DNA from: Gemmobacter megaterium
Lineage (GTDB): Bacteria > Pseudomonadota > Alphaproteobacteria > Rhodobacterales > Rhodobacteraceae
Assembly: GCF_900156815.1 (NCBI RefSeq)
Contig: NZ_FTOT01000002.1
Span: 620,001 to 684,000, forward strand
Length of the DNA stretch: 64,000 nucleotides
Direction of reading: 5' to 3'
This document shows, in pieces, positions 9,061-17,437 of this stretch. Every line of letters begins with the position of its first letter. Positions within the stretch are counted from its first letter, which is position 1. The notes under the pieces are model-generated. The model was not told where the DNA came from, did no database searches, and saw nothing but the letters and a program-made list of their open reading frames with translations. Position numbers and translations under genes: made by a program.

Positions 9061-10002
9061 ATGCGCGCCCTTGCCCTCTTGCTGCTGACCGCTGCCCCTG
9101 TCCTGGCCTCTGAAGATATTCCCGACCAGTACCCGCAATCGGTTCTGTATTCCAAACCCGTCGAGGTCATTCCCCACGTCTTTTCCGCCATCGGCGCCAC
9201 GGCGCCCCCGACCTATGAGAACGCGGGTCACAACAACAATCTGTCGTTCATCGTCACCGGCGATGGTGTGGTGGTGGTGAATTCCGGCGCGTCCTGGAAA
9301 CTGGCCGAGGCGCTGCACACCGAGATCAAGACTGTCACGGACCAGCCGGTCCGGCTGGTGATTGTCGAGAATGGCCAGGGCCATGCCATGCTGGGCAACG
9401 GCTATTGGGCCGCGCAAGGCGTGCCGATTCTGGCGCATGACGAGGCGGCAGAGGAATTCGCCGATGGCGCGGCGCAGGATCTGGCTGCGCTGCAACGCTA
9501 TGCCCGCGAGAATGCCGAAGGCACCGTGATCACACCGCCTAGCGAGACCTTTTCCGACCGCCGTGTCATCACCATGGGGGATGTCACCATCGAGGTGCTG
9601 CACCTTGGCCCCGCCCACAGCCCCGGCGACACACAGGTCTGGATCCCGGACTGGTCGCTGATGATCGCCGGGGATATTGCCTTTCACGAACGGATGCCCC
9701 CGATTTTCGAAGGCACCTGCACGGCCTGCTGGATAGAAACTTGGGACAGCGCGCTGGTGCCGCTGGCGCCGACCTATGTGATCCCCGGCCATGGCCATCC
9801 GACCAACCTTGCCCAGGTGCAGCGATACACCCGCGATTACCTGCTGGATCTGCGGGCAAAGATCGGGGCGCATATCGAAGACGGCGGTGATCTGGCCGGG
9901 GCCTACTATGTCGATCAGTCGCGCTGGTCGCATCTCGACACGTTCGAGGAACTGGCAACCCGCAATGCCGGAGTGGTCTTTGCCGAGATGGAGTTCGAAT
10001 AG
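9061..10002 (+). CDS. soxH: SoxH-like metallo-beta-lactamase-fold protein with altered metal motif
   Basis: The protein has 313 aa with a Sec signal ending near LAS (residue 17), starting 3 nt after soxG. Fold markers are conserved: HSPGD (H186), AGD (D205) and PGHGH (H244). However, the canonical HxHxDH segment is replaced by N104-GQGH-A109 in an otherwise well-aligned VIVENGQGHAMLGN stretch. A normal dinuclear zinc site is therefore unlikely. It belongs with the quinoprotein-relay or SoxH branch of the superfamily. Function is unknown; it is the last gene of the sox operon. Confidence 0.8.
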   Translation: MRALALLLLTAAPVLASEDIPDQYPQSVLYSKPVEVIPHVFSAIGATAPPTYENAGHNNNLSFIVTGDGVVVVNSGASWKLAEALHTEIKTVTDQPVRLVIVENGQGHAMLGNGYWAAQGVPILAHDEAAEEFADGAAQDLAALQRYARENAEGTVITPPSETFSDRRVITMGDVTIEVLHLGPAHSPGDTQVWIPDWSLMIAGDIAFHERMPPIFEGTCTACWIETWDSALVPLAPTYVIPGHGHPTNLAQVQRYTRDYLLDLRAKIGAHIEDGGDLAGAYYVDQSRWSHLDTFEELATRNAGVVFAEMEFE

Positions 10003-10011
10003 CGGGCCTCG

Positions 10012-11067
10012 TCACGCGGCGGCCCGCGCCCCCGACTGATCGACCATCAGGTCGGTGAGCATGGCGCCCACCCACATCGACAGCAAGGCAAGCCAGGCGG
10101 TGGCGGCAAAAACCGACCCGCCCGTCACCCCTGCCCCGATGGCGCAGCCACCGGCGAGCATGGCGCCAAAGCCCATCAGCGCAGCCCCGAACATTGACCG
10201 GCGCATCTGGCTCTCGCCGTCAAAGCCCTGGAACCTCAGGCTGCGCTTCAGCGCGCCCGAAACCAGCGCGCCAAGGGCCACACCCGGCACCAGCCCGATA
10301 TCGAAGTCCAATGCGGGGCTATCGGTCAGGAAAAACATCAGCGTATTGGCCGATGGCCCCGAGAAGGTCGCAGAGGTCACGCTGACCGGATCAAACGCCA
10401 CCTGCGCCAGGCTCCATGTCAGCACCCAGCCAAGGGCAACCGCAAAGCCGACGCCCGAGCCGAACACCAGAACGCGCCAGCCGATCGCATTGCGCACAGC
10501 CAGCCACAGCGCCAGCGCCGCCAGCAGGAACCCAAGGGCAAGACCCGCCCCCTCGGGCAATCCCAGCATGGCCAGAAGGTGCAGGTTCTGCCCGCCTGGC
10601 GTCACCCATATCCCGGCCAGCCATTGCCGCACGGGCGCCAGCCAGCCATGCAGCGCCATCTGCGCCACCACGGCAAAGATCAGGCCCGAGACGACAGAAC
10701 GCAGGTTTCCCGTCGCGGCCAGCACCAGCAGACGGCCCGAACAGCCCCGCGCCAGCACCATCCCCGCGCCGAACATCAGCCCGCCGATGATCGCACCGGA
10801 CCAACTGCCCGCCACGGCCATCACCCGCGCATCCTGCCCCCGGAACAGGCCCAACGCCTGCGCGCCCTGCACCCAGATCACCGCCGTCGAAAAGGTCAGC
10901 AACCAGACCGCCACTTTCGGCCCCATCCGGCCCCGCGCAAACTCTACCGTCGCAGCGCGCAGGCAGAACGACGACCGTTCGGCCGAAAACCCAAAGACGG
11001 CGCCGACCATCAGGCCGAACAGCGCGGCAAGTTCCGGTTCAGGCAACAGGTCAAGCAAAACGTCCAC
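10012..11067 (-). CDS. YeeE/YedE family (SoxT/PmpA-like) membrane transporter
   Basis: The protein has 351 aa with about nine hydrophobic segments and two family cysteine motifs, ARGCSGR (about residue 109) and GGCAIGAG (about residue 306). This family imports thiosulfate or related sulfur species. The start is a GTG at 11067, 7 nt after a perfect AGGAGG. It converges on soxH with 9 bp between the stops. The location next to sox supports a role in moving thiosulfate or sulfane sulfur across the inner membrane. Substrate is inferred from family and context. Confidence 0.85.
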   Translation of the reverse strand: MDVLLDLLPEPELAALFGLMVGAVFGFSAERSSFCLRAATVEFARGRMGPKVAVWLLTFSTAVIWVQGAQALGLFRGQDARVMAVAGSWSGAIIGGLMFGAGMVLARGCSGRLLVLAATGNLRSVVSGLIFAVVAQMALHGWLAPVRQWLAGIWVTPGGQNLHLLAMLGLPEGAGLALGFLLAALALWLAVRNAIGWRVLVFGSGVGFAVALGWVLTWSLAQVAFDPVSVTSATFSGPSANTLMFFLTDSPALDFDIGLVPGVALGALVSGALKRSLRFQGFDGESQMRRSMFGAALMGFGAMLAGGCAIGAGVTGGSVFAATAWLALLSMWVGAMLTDLMVDQSGARAAA

Positions 11068-11143
11068 GGCGCGTCCTCCTGCCCTGTCCCATACCGAACG
11101 GGGCAGCGCGCGCCTTGATCCATGTCAGGTGGCGGATGCGACG

Positions 11144-11848
11144 TTACTTGCCGCGCAGATGGTCCGGTGCGCCGTCGGCAGCCGGCCACTGGCGATACAG
11201 CGCCGTGGCGTGAAACGCGGCATCGCGCAGATGGTCCTGCAACTCGTCACGGATGCGCGCGGCATCGCGCAGGCGCAATGCCTCGATCAACGGCTCATGC
11301 TGGCGCGCAATCTCTACCGGATCGTCATACACGCGGCCCACCAGCGCAATGCCTGACCGAAGTTCGGTGGCAATCTGGTCGAACAGTTTCAGGATCCGCG
11401 AATTGCCCCCGATCTCGCACATCATGCGGTGAAAGGCGTAGTCCTCTGCCACCTGTTCCTGCATCCGCCCTTCGGCGCCCAGCTTTTTCAGCAGATCGAC
11501 CTGCGCCTCCAGTCGCGCCAGATCGGCAGGGGTCATCCGCTCGACCAGCGCCTGCGCATTATGCAGCTCCAGGCATTCGCGCAGATCGTAGATCTCCGCC
11601 AGTTCGTCGGCGTCATAGAGTTTGACAAAGAACCCGCGCCGGGGGTGCGAAACGATCAGCCCCTGGCTTTCCAGCAGCCGCAACGCCTCGCGCACCGGGG
11701 CACGGGATGTTCCGAGCTGTTCGGCAAGACGCGCCTCTGTCACACGCTCGCCAGGGCGCAACAGCCCGTCACCTATGGCGCGCAAGACCTGGTCGGCGAT
11801 CCGGCTGGGCAGGTCGGCTTGCTGCAATGCCTTGAACATGGGTTCCAT
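11144..11848 (-). CDS. GntR-family regulator, FadR/FCD subfamily
   Basis: The protein has 234 aa from the ATG at 11848, which has GGCGGA upstream; earlier in-frame starts to 11947 have no ribosome site. An N-terminal winged helix-turn-helix (LAEQLGTSRAPVREALRLLE, about residues 37-56) is followed by an all-helical FCD ligand-binding domain with the metal/ligand residues of this family (DLRECLELHNA, HRMMCEIGGN). It faces the dehydrogenase gene at 12,156 across an operator-rich gap and is the obvious local regulator of the catabolic genes. The effector is unknown. Confidence 0.9.
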   Translation of the reverse strand: MEPMFKALQQADLPSRIADQVLRAIGDGLLRPGERVTEARLAEQLGTSRAPVREALRLLESQGLIVSHPRRGFFVKLYDADELAEIYDLRECLELHNAQALVERMTPADLARLEAQVDLLKKLGAEGRMQEQVAEDYAFHRMMCEIGGNSRILKLFDQIATELRSGIALVGRVYDDPVEIARQHEPLIEALRLRDAARIRDELQDHLRDAAFHATALYRQWPAADGAPDHLRGK

Positions 11849-11950
11849 TACGGGTCCGCCGGGCAACGCCGCCCCTTTCATGCAGATGATCGGCGCACAG
11901 GCTGCCCGTTCCTTGAGCGTCGCGTCCTGCCGCAAGCAATGTGCCATCTA

Positions 11951-11990
11951 GACATACAATATGTCGATTGTCGACACTTGAAAAGTCGAC
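11951..11990. promoter_or_regulatory. Candidate GntR operator (overlapping inverted repeats)
   Basis: The divergent gap holds GACAT-ACAAT-ATGTC (11951-11965) overlapping TGTCGA-TTG-TCGACA (11962-11976), both perfect inverted repeats, followed by a further GTCGAC at 11985-11990. Short palindromes of this size are typical FadR-subfamily operators, and the position allows control of both transcription directions. Confidence 0.5.
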
Positions 11991-12063
11991 GCGAATTTTC
12001 CAACCTTGGGCCAACAAGATCGACGGTCGCACAACCAAGGCGATTCGCGGACAGGGAAAAACG

Positions 12064-12159
12064 ATGACGATACCGGCACCGAACGCGATGCGGACGGCCC
12101 TGCCCCCCACCGGCTGGTGGGGTGGCCGTGCGGCCCGCTGGCAAAAGCTCGCCCGATGA
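12064..12159 (+). promoter_or_regulatory. Possible leader ORF (31 codons) coupled to the dehydrogenase gene
   Basis: An ATG behind AGGGAAAAACG opens a 31-codon frame whose TGA overlaps the next ATG (ATGA at 12156). The peptide has a GWWGG core and ends in KLAR. It could couple translation to the next gene. It may also be chance in GC-rich DNA. Confidence 0.3.
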
Positions 12160-13118
12160 CCCAGGGACAGCCCCCCGAGGTGCTGAATATCGTCGCACTG
12201 TCGCGGGTGTTCGACCTGCCAGAGCTGTTTGCCGCCGCCAATACGCCGACCGTTCGGGTCATCGGCCCCGATCAGGTGACGGATCCGTCGCAGATCGAGG
12301 TCGCCATCAGTTGGGCGCCCGAACCCGACGCCTTTGCCCGCTATCCCAACCTGCGGATGGTATCGTCCATCGCCGCAGGGGTGGACCGCATCCTGACCTG
12401 CCCGTCGTTGCCCCCGCATGTCGCCGTGACACGCATCCGCGATCAGGCACAGGCCGACATGATGGCCGGTTTCGCGGCATGGCATGTGGTCTGGCATCAT
12501 CGGCGGATGGGCACCTATGTGGCCAACCAGCCCAAACGCCTGTGGGAGCGCAGCTTTCAGGCCCCGCCCCCTGGGCAGGTGCGGGTGGGCATCCTGGGCT
12601 ATGGCCTGATGGGCCAATCCTGCGCGCGGGCGATCGCCGCCATGGGGTTTGCCGTCACCGCCGCGCGCCAGTCGCAGGGCGGCGCGCATCCCCCCGATGG
12701 GATCACGGTGATTACGGGGCACGAAGCGATTCAGACGGTGGCCGCGCAATCGGACATCCTGATCAACGTGCTGCCGCTGACAGACAGCACCCGCGACGTG
12801 CTGAACGCCGCGCTGTTCGCCCGGATGCCGCAAGGTGCGGTTCTGGTACAGATCGGGCGCGGGGAACATCTGGTCGAGGCAGATCTGCTGGCCGCGCTGT
12901 CCGCGGGCCATCTGGGCGGGGCCAGCGTGGATGTGTTCCGCACCGAACCGCCCCCACCGGACCATCCCTTCTGGGATCATCCAGCAATCCTGATCACGCC
13001 GCATCGTGCCTCTGACACCAGCCGCCCTGAAATCCTGCGGCAGATTGCCGAGAATTATGCCGCCCTCAAGGCTGGCCGCCAGCCACCGGGCGCGGTCAGC
13101 CGCGCGGCTGGCTACTGA
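12156..13118 (+). CDS. D-2-hydroxyacid dehydrogenase (GhrA-like glyoxylate/hydroxypyruvate reductase)
   Basis: The protein has 320 aa. The NAD(P)-binding motif GILGYGLMGQ is at residues 145-154. Catalytic positions of the family are visible: Arg in QIGRGEH, Glu in DVFRTEP and His in ITPHRAS near the C-terminus. GhrA-type enzymes reduce glyoxylate and hydroxypyruvate. It is the first full gene of the catabolic island and diverges from the GntR regulator. I chose the ATG at 12156 because homology begins there; the longer in-frame extension is low-quality sequence. Confidence 0.85.
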   Translation: MTQGQPPEVLNIVALSRVFDLPELFAAANTPTVRVIGPDQVTDPSQIEVAISWAPEPDAFARYPNLRMVSSIAAGVDRILTCPSLPPHVAVTRIRDQAQADMMAGFAAWHVVWHHRRMGTYVANQPKRLWERSFQAPPPGQVRVGILGYGLMGQSCARAIAAMGFAVTAARQSQGGAHPPDGITVITGHEAIQTVAAQSDILINVLPLTDSTRDVLNAALFARMPQGAVLVQIGRGEHLVEADLLAALSAGHLGGASVDVFRTEPPPPDHPFWDHPAILITPHRASDTSRPEILRQIAENYAALKAGRQPPGAVSRAAGY

Positions 13119-13157
13119 AACCCGCAGGGCCCCGCCCCGCACCCAAGGAGACTGCCC

Positions 13158-14780
13158 ATGACCGCCCCGACCCGCATTCTGACCAACGGTAAAATCTGGT
13201 GCGGCCTTGCCGAAGGCTTTGCCGAGGCGTTGGCCATTTCCGGCGACAAGGTTCTGGCCACCGGCACGGCAGACGACATCGCGGCGCTGGCAGGCCCCGA
13301 TACGGATGTGATCGACCTTGAAGGCCGTCTGGCCGTGCCAGGGCTGAACGATGCCCACCTGCATCTGCACATGTATGGCAAAAGCCTTGTCGAACTCGAC
13401 ATGCGGCCAGAGGCAGGCATCACCAGCGTTCAGGCCTTTGTGGACCGGGTGGCCGAGGCGGTGAAGAACGCCAAACCCGGCCAGTGGATCCTGGGGCGCG
13501 GCTTTGACCATGACAAGCTGGATGAACGCCGCTTTCCCACCCGGCACGAACTGGATGCGGTATCGCCGGACAATCCGGTCTATCTGTCGCGCACCTGCGG
13601 CCATTCGGCGGTGGCCAATACCGTCACCCTGCGCGCCGCCGACATCGGTCACAACACCCCCGACCCGTTCGGCGGCAAGATCGAGCGCGTGGCAGGCGAT
13701 CTGACCGGCGTTCTGTACGAAAACGCCCGCGCGCCGGTGATGGCCATCCTGCCGCCCTTGTCCGAGGAAGAACTGGTCGATGCCATCGAACGTGGTGGCA
13801 AAAGCCTGCTGTCCTACGGCATTACCTCCTGCATGGAGGCCGCCATCGGCCTACAGGTCGGCACCGTCGAGCTGGATGCCTATCTGACCGCGCGCAAGGC
13901 CAACCGGATTCCCGTCCGCGTCGCAGGCACGTTGATGGGCGATCTGGAACGCAACGTGCTGGACTATGCCTATCAGAAGGGTCTGGTAACAGGCGTGGGC
14001 GATGACATCTTCCGCATCGGGCCGGTGAAATATTTCACCGATGGCTCTGCCGGGGCGGGCACCGCCTGGATGTCGAAAGCCTATGAGAACGACCCGACGA
14101 ACTTTGGCGTCCAGTGCCTGACACAGGAACAGACCGACGCGCTGACCATGATCGCGCATGAACGCGGCTATCAACTGGCCCCCCATGCCATCGGGGATGC
14201 CGCCATCGACATGGTGCTGAACGCCTATGAAAAGGCCTATGCCGCCAGTCCCGCCCCGGACCGCCGCCATCGCATCGAACATTGCGGCTGGCACAAGCCC
14301 GAGGATCTGCCCCGCATGATCGAGATGGGCGTGATCCCGGCCGGGCAGCCCAGCTTCCTGTACTTCTTCGGCGAAGGCTACCACACCATCCTGGGCGACG
14401 AACGCCCGCAGCATTGTTACCCGTTCAAGACCTGGCTCGACAGCGGGCTGCACCCTTCGGCCTCGACCGATTGCCCGGTCACTTCGCCCGATCCGCTGCC
14501 CTGCCTGTACGCGCTGGTCGCCCGGCGGTCGGACAGCGGCAAGCCGCTGGGGCTGGATCAGGCGCTGACCATGGCCGAAGCGCTGCACCTCTACACCTAC
14601 GAGGCCGCCTATGGCGTGCATGACGAAGAGCGCAAGGGCCGCCTGATCCCCGGACAACTGGCCGATGTCGCGGTGTTCGACACCGATTTCTTCACGGTGC
14701 CGCACAAGGACATCCTCAAGGCGCGCTGCCTGATGACGATGTTGGGCGGCGAGGTGGTGTACCGCGCCGAAGCCGCCTGA
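13158..14780 (+). CDS. YtcJ-like amidohydrolase (copy 1)
   Basis: The protein has 540 aa. It has a composite amidohydrolase fold with the metal motif NDAHLHLH (about residues 63-70), a later AIGDAAIDM segment, HRIEHCGW and the catalytic aspartate in STDCPVT. YtcJ-like enzymes hydrolyse C-N bonds such as amides; substrates are mostly unknown. It follows the dehydrogenase by 39 nt behind AAGGAG. It is clearly paralogous to the next gene, sharing the ILTNGKIWCG opening and nearly every motif. Confidence 0.88.
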   Translation: MTAPTRILTNGKIWCGLAEGFAEALAISGDKVLATGTADDIAALAGPDTDVIDLEGRLAVPGLNDAHLHLHMYGKSLVELDMRPEAGITSVQAFVDRVAEAVKNAKPGQWILGRGFDHDKLDERRFPTRHELDAVSPDNPVYLSRTCGHSAVANTVTLRAADIGHNTPDPFGGKIERVAGDLTGVLYENARAPVMAILPPLSEEELVDAIERGGKSLLSYGITSCMEAAIGLQVGTVELDAYLTARKANRIPVRVAGTLMGDLERNVLDYAYQKGLVTGVGDDIFRIGPVKYFTDGSAGAGTAWMSKAYENDPTNFGVQCLTQEQTDALTMIAHERGYQLAPHAIGDAAIDMVLNAYEKAYAASPAPDRRHRIEHCGWHKPEDLPRMIEMGVIPAGQPSFLYFFGEGYHTILGDERPQHCYPFKTWLDSGLHPSASTDCPVTSPDPLPCLYALVARRSDSGKPLGLDQALTMAEALHLYTYEAAYGVHDEERKGRLIPGQLADVAVFDTDFFTVPHKDILKARCLMTMLGGEVVYRAEAA

Positions 14781-14785
14781 CCCAT

Positions 14786-14822
14786 GGACCGGCCTGCGCG
14801 GTCGTTCCGCGCCAGCCGGTCC
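14786..14822 (+). repeat. Compound stem-loop between the two amidohydrolases
   Basis: The outer stem GGACCGGC/GCCGGTCC (14786-14793 with 14815-14822) encloses an inner stem GCGCGG/CCGCGC around a TCGTT loop. No T-run follows. It lies just after the first amidohydrolase stop. Confidence 0.55.
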
Positions 14823-14852
14823 GCCCATACCTTAGCCAGACAGGACCACGCC

Positions 14853-14882
14853 ATGACCTCAGCCAATAGGACCGCCCGATGA
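14853..14882 (+). promoter_or_regulatory. Possible 9-codon leader ORF
   Basis: ATG at 14853, seven bases after AGGA, encodes MTSANRTAR and stops at TGA 14880-14882, overlapping the ATG of the next gene (CGATGA). The junction GCCCGATGA is the same as at the 12064 leader ORF. Confidence 0.3.
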
Positions 14883-16495
14883 ACCCCGATCTGATCCTGA
14901 CCAACGGCAAGATCTGGTGCGGCATGACCGAAGGCTTTGCCGAGGCGCTGGCGATTGCGGGCGATACGGTGCTTGCCACCGGCAGCGCCGAAGACATGGC
15001 CGCGCTGGCCGGGCCGGACACCCAGGTGATCGACCTGGGCGGGCGGCTGGCCACACCGGGGCTGTATGACGTGCATACCCATCTGTCACTGTTCGGGCTG
15101 GGGCTGAAACACCTGGATCTGAACCCCGGCCGGGTACAGACCATCGACAGTCTGCTGGGCATCGTGGCCGAGGCGGCGAAAACCCGCAAACCGGGTGAAT
15201 GGATCATCGGGCGCGGCTATGACCATGCCAAACTGGCTGAATACCGCCACCCCACCCGGCGCGAACTGGATGCGGTGGCCCCTGACAACCCGGTCTATAT
15301 CTCGCGGGCCTGCGGACATGTCGGGGTGGCGAACACGGTTGCGCTGACCATGGCGGGCATCGGGCACAACACCCCGGACCCCGACGGCGGCGCGATCCAG
15401 CGGGCGAACGGCGAATTGACGGGGCTTCTGGCTGAGAACGCCCGCCGCCCCGTGCTGGATCTGCAACCCGAACCGGGGCTGGCCGATTACGTCGATGCCA
15501 TCGAGGCCGGCGGGCGCCTGATGCTGGCCTATGGGATCACCTCGACCATGGATGCCGCAGTCGGCATGAGCCATGGCTGGACCGAATTTCTGGCCTATCA
15601 GGCGGCAAAGGACAGCGGGCGCCTGCCGGTGCGCGTGTCGATGTGCCTGATCGGCGACAAGGACCGCGACATCCTGGATCAGGCCATCGCCGAAGGGCAC
15701 ACTTCGGGCAGCGGCTGCGACATGCTGCGCGTGGGTCCGGTCAAATTCTTCATCGACGGCAGCCTTGGCGGCAAGACCGCGGCGATGAAGGACGCCTATC
15801 CCGGCACCAGCGATCGCGGAATCTTCTGCCTGTCGGATGACGATTGCAACGCGCTGGCCAAGCGCGCGCATGACAACGGGTTTCAACTGGCCGTCCATGC
15901 CATCGGCGATGCCGGGATCGAACAGTTCCTGTCCGCCGTGCGGCTAGCACAGGCGGCCAATCCCGCGCCAGACCGACGCCACCGGATCGAACATTGCGGC
16001 TGGGTCACGCCCGACCAGATCGCCACCATGCAGGAGCTGGGCGTGATCCCCGGCCCGCAACCCGATTTCATCTATTACTTCGGCGACCAGTATGTCGAGG
16101 CGATGGGGAAGGAACGGGCCGATACCTCCTACCCCATGCGGGCCTGGATCGACGCGGGGCTGCGCCCCTCGGCCTCGACCGATTGCCCGGTCACGGCGCT
16201 GAACCCCTTTGCCGGGCTGTACGCCATGGTCACGCGCACCACCGACAAGGGCACTGTCCTCGGGGCCGACCAATGCCTGACCATGGCCGAAGCGCTGAAC
16301 GCCTATACGCTCGACTCGGCCTATGCCACGCATGACGAGGCCCGAAAGGGACGCCTGGTGCCAGGACAACTGGCTGATATCGCCGTCTTTTCGCAGGATC
16401 TGTTCGCCATTCCACCTGCGGCCATTCTGGAAACCGGCTGCGTGATGACCCTGCTGGGCGGCAAGGTCGTGCATGACACCATGACGGGGGGCTAG
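14879..16495 (+). CDS. YtcJ-like amidohydrolase (copy 2)
   Basis: The protein has 538 aa and is collinear with the preceding amidohydrolase: ILTNGKIWCGMTEGFAEAL at the start, a metal motif YDVHTHL where copy 1 has NDAHLHL, then AIGDAGIEQF, HRIEHCGW and STDCPVT. The two are diverged in the lid and substrate region, suggesting related but different substrates. The start has no strong ribosome site and overlaps a tiny upstream frame. The stop is 3 nt from the permease gene, so hydrolases and importer are one transcription unit. Confidence 0.88.
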   Translation: MNPDLILTNGKIWCGMTEGFAEALAIAGDTVLATGSAEDMAALAGPDTQVIDLGGRLATPGLYDVHTHLSLFGLGLKHLDLNPGRVQTIDSLLGIVAEAAKTRKPGEWIIGRGYDHAKLAEYRHPTRRELDAVAPDNPVYISRACGHVGVANTVALTMAGIGHNTPDPDGGAIQRANGELTGLLAENARRPVLDLQPEPGLADYVDAIEAGGRLMLAYGITSTMDAAVGMSHGWTEFLAYQAAKDSGRLPVRVSMCLIGDKDRDILDQAIAEGHTSGSGCDMLRVGPVKFFIDGSLGGKTAAMKDAYPGTSDRGIFCLSDDDCNALAKRAHDNGFQLAVHAIGDAGIEQFLSAVRLAQAANPAPDRRHRIEHCGWVTPDQIATMQELGVIPGPQPDFIYYFGDQYVEAMGKERADTSYPMRAWIDAGLRPSASTDCPVTALNPFAGLYAMVTRTTDKGTVLGADQCLTMAEALNAYTLDSAYATHDEARKGRLVPGQLADIAVFSQDLFAIPPAAILETGCVMTLLGGKVVHDTMTGG

Positions 16496-16498
16496 GCC

Positions 16499-17437
16499 AT
16501 GGTTGCAACGCTGCTGCGACGTATCGGCCTGTCGATCCCGGTTCTGCTGGGCGTAATGGTCTTCGGTTTTTTGCTGCTGCAAATGGTGCCCGGCGATCCG
16601 GCCATCGTGTTGGCCGGACCGACCGCCCCGCCCGAAGTGGTCGAGGCGATCCGCAAATCCATGGGACTGGACCGGCCGCTGATCGTACAGTTCTGGATGT
16701 ATTTCGAACGCATCCTTGCCGGAGATCTGGGCCGGTCGATGATTTCGAACAAGCCGGTAACAGAGGAACTAGCCGCTGCCATCGGCCCCACCATCGAACT
16801 GATGGTCGCCTGCCTGATCTGGTCCATCCCGCTGGGCATCGCCATGGGCACCGTCGCGGCGATGAAACGTGGCTCGCTGGTGGACCGGGCTGTGATGGCG
16901 CTGTCGGTGGCCGGCGTATCGCTGCCGGTCTTCTTCATCTGCCTGCTGCTGATCCAGCTTTTCGGCATCACCTTTCGCTGGCTGCCCTTTGTGGGGCGCG
17001 GCGGCCCGGTCTGGACGCTGGAGGGCCTGCGCCATCTGGCCCTGCCCGCCATGTCGCTGGGCATGGTGTTCATCGGGCCGGTGGCGCGCATGACCCGGTC
17101 GTCCGTGCTGGAGGTGCTGAAGCTGGATCATGTGCGCACCGCACGCTCGAAAGGGCTGACCGAACGCGCGGTGGTCATACGGCACGCGCTGCGCAATGCG
17201 CTGATCCCGGTTGTCACGCTGGTGGGATTGCAGGCGGGCTATCTGCTGGGCGGTGCTGTCGTGACAGAGACCATCTTCGGGTGGCCGGGCGTCGGTCGGC
17301 TGGCCGTGGGCGCGATCCTGTCGAGCGATTTCACCATCGCGCAGGGCTGCATCCTGGTCATGGCGCTGACCTTCATCGCCATCAACCTGATCGTCGACAT
17401 CCTCTATTCCGTGCTTGATCCGAGGGTGCAGAAATGA
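16499..17437 (+). CDS. ABC transporter permease, DppB/OppB type
   Basis: The protein has 312 aa with six predicted membrane segments. It opens with the typical LLRRIGLSIPVLLGVMVFGF and has the cytoplasmic EAA-type loop (MTRSSVLEVL...DHVRTARSKGL) that docks the ATPases. It forms the inner-membrane channel with the next permease. Peptides, opines or nickel are common substrates of this class; here the amidohydrolases suggest an amide or peptide-like nitrogen compound. Confidence 0.93.
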   Translation: MVATLLRRIGLSIPVLLGVMVFGFLLLQMVPGDPAIVLAGPTAPPEVVEAIRKSMGLDRPLIVQFWMYFERILAGDLGRSMISNKPVTEELAAAIGPTIELMVACLIWSIPLGIAMGTVAAMKRGSLVDRAVMALSVAGVSLPVFFICLLLIQLFGITFRWLPFVGRGGPVWTLEGLRHLALPAMSLGMVFIGPVARMTRSSVLEVLKLDHVRTARSKGLTERAVVIRHALRNALIPVVTLVGLQAGYLLGGAVVTETIFGWPGVGRLAVGAILSSDFTIAQGCILVMALTFIAINLIVDILYSVLDPRVQK

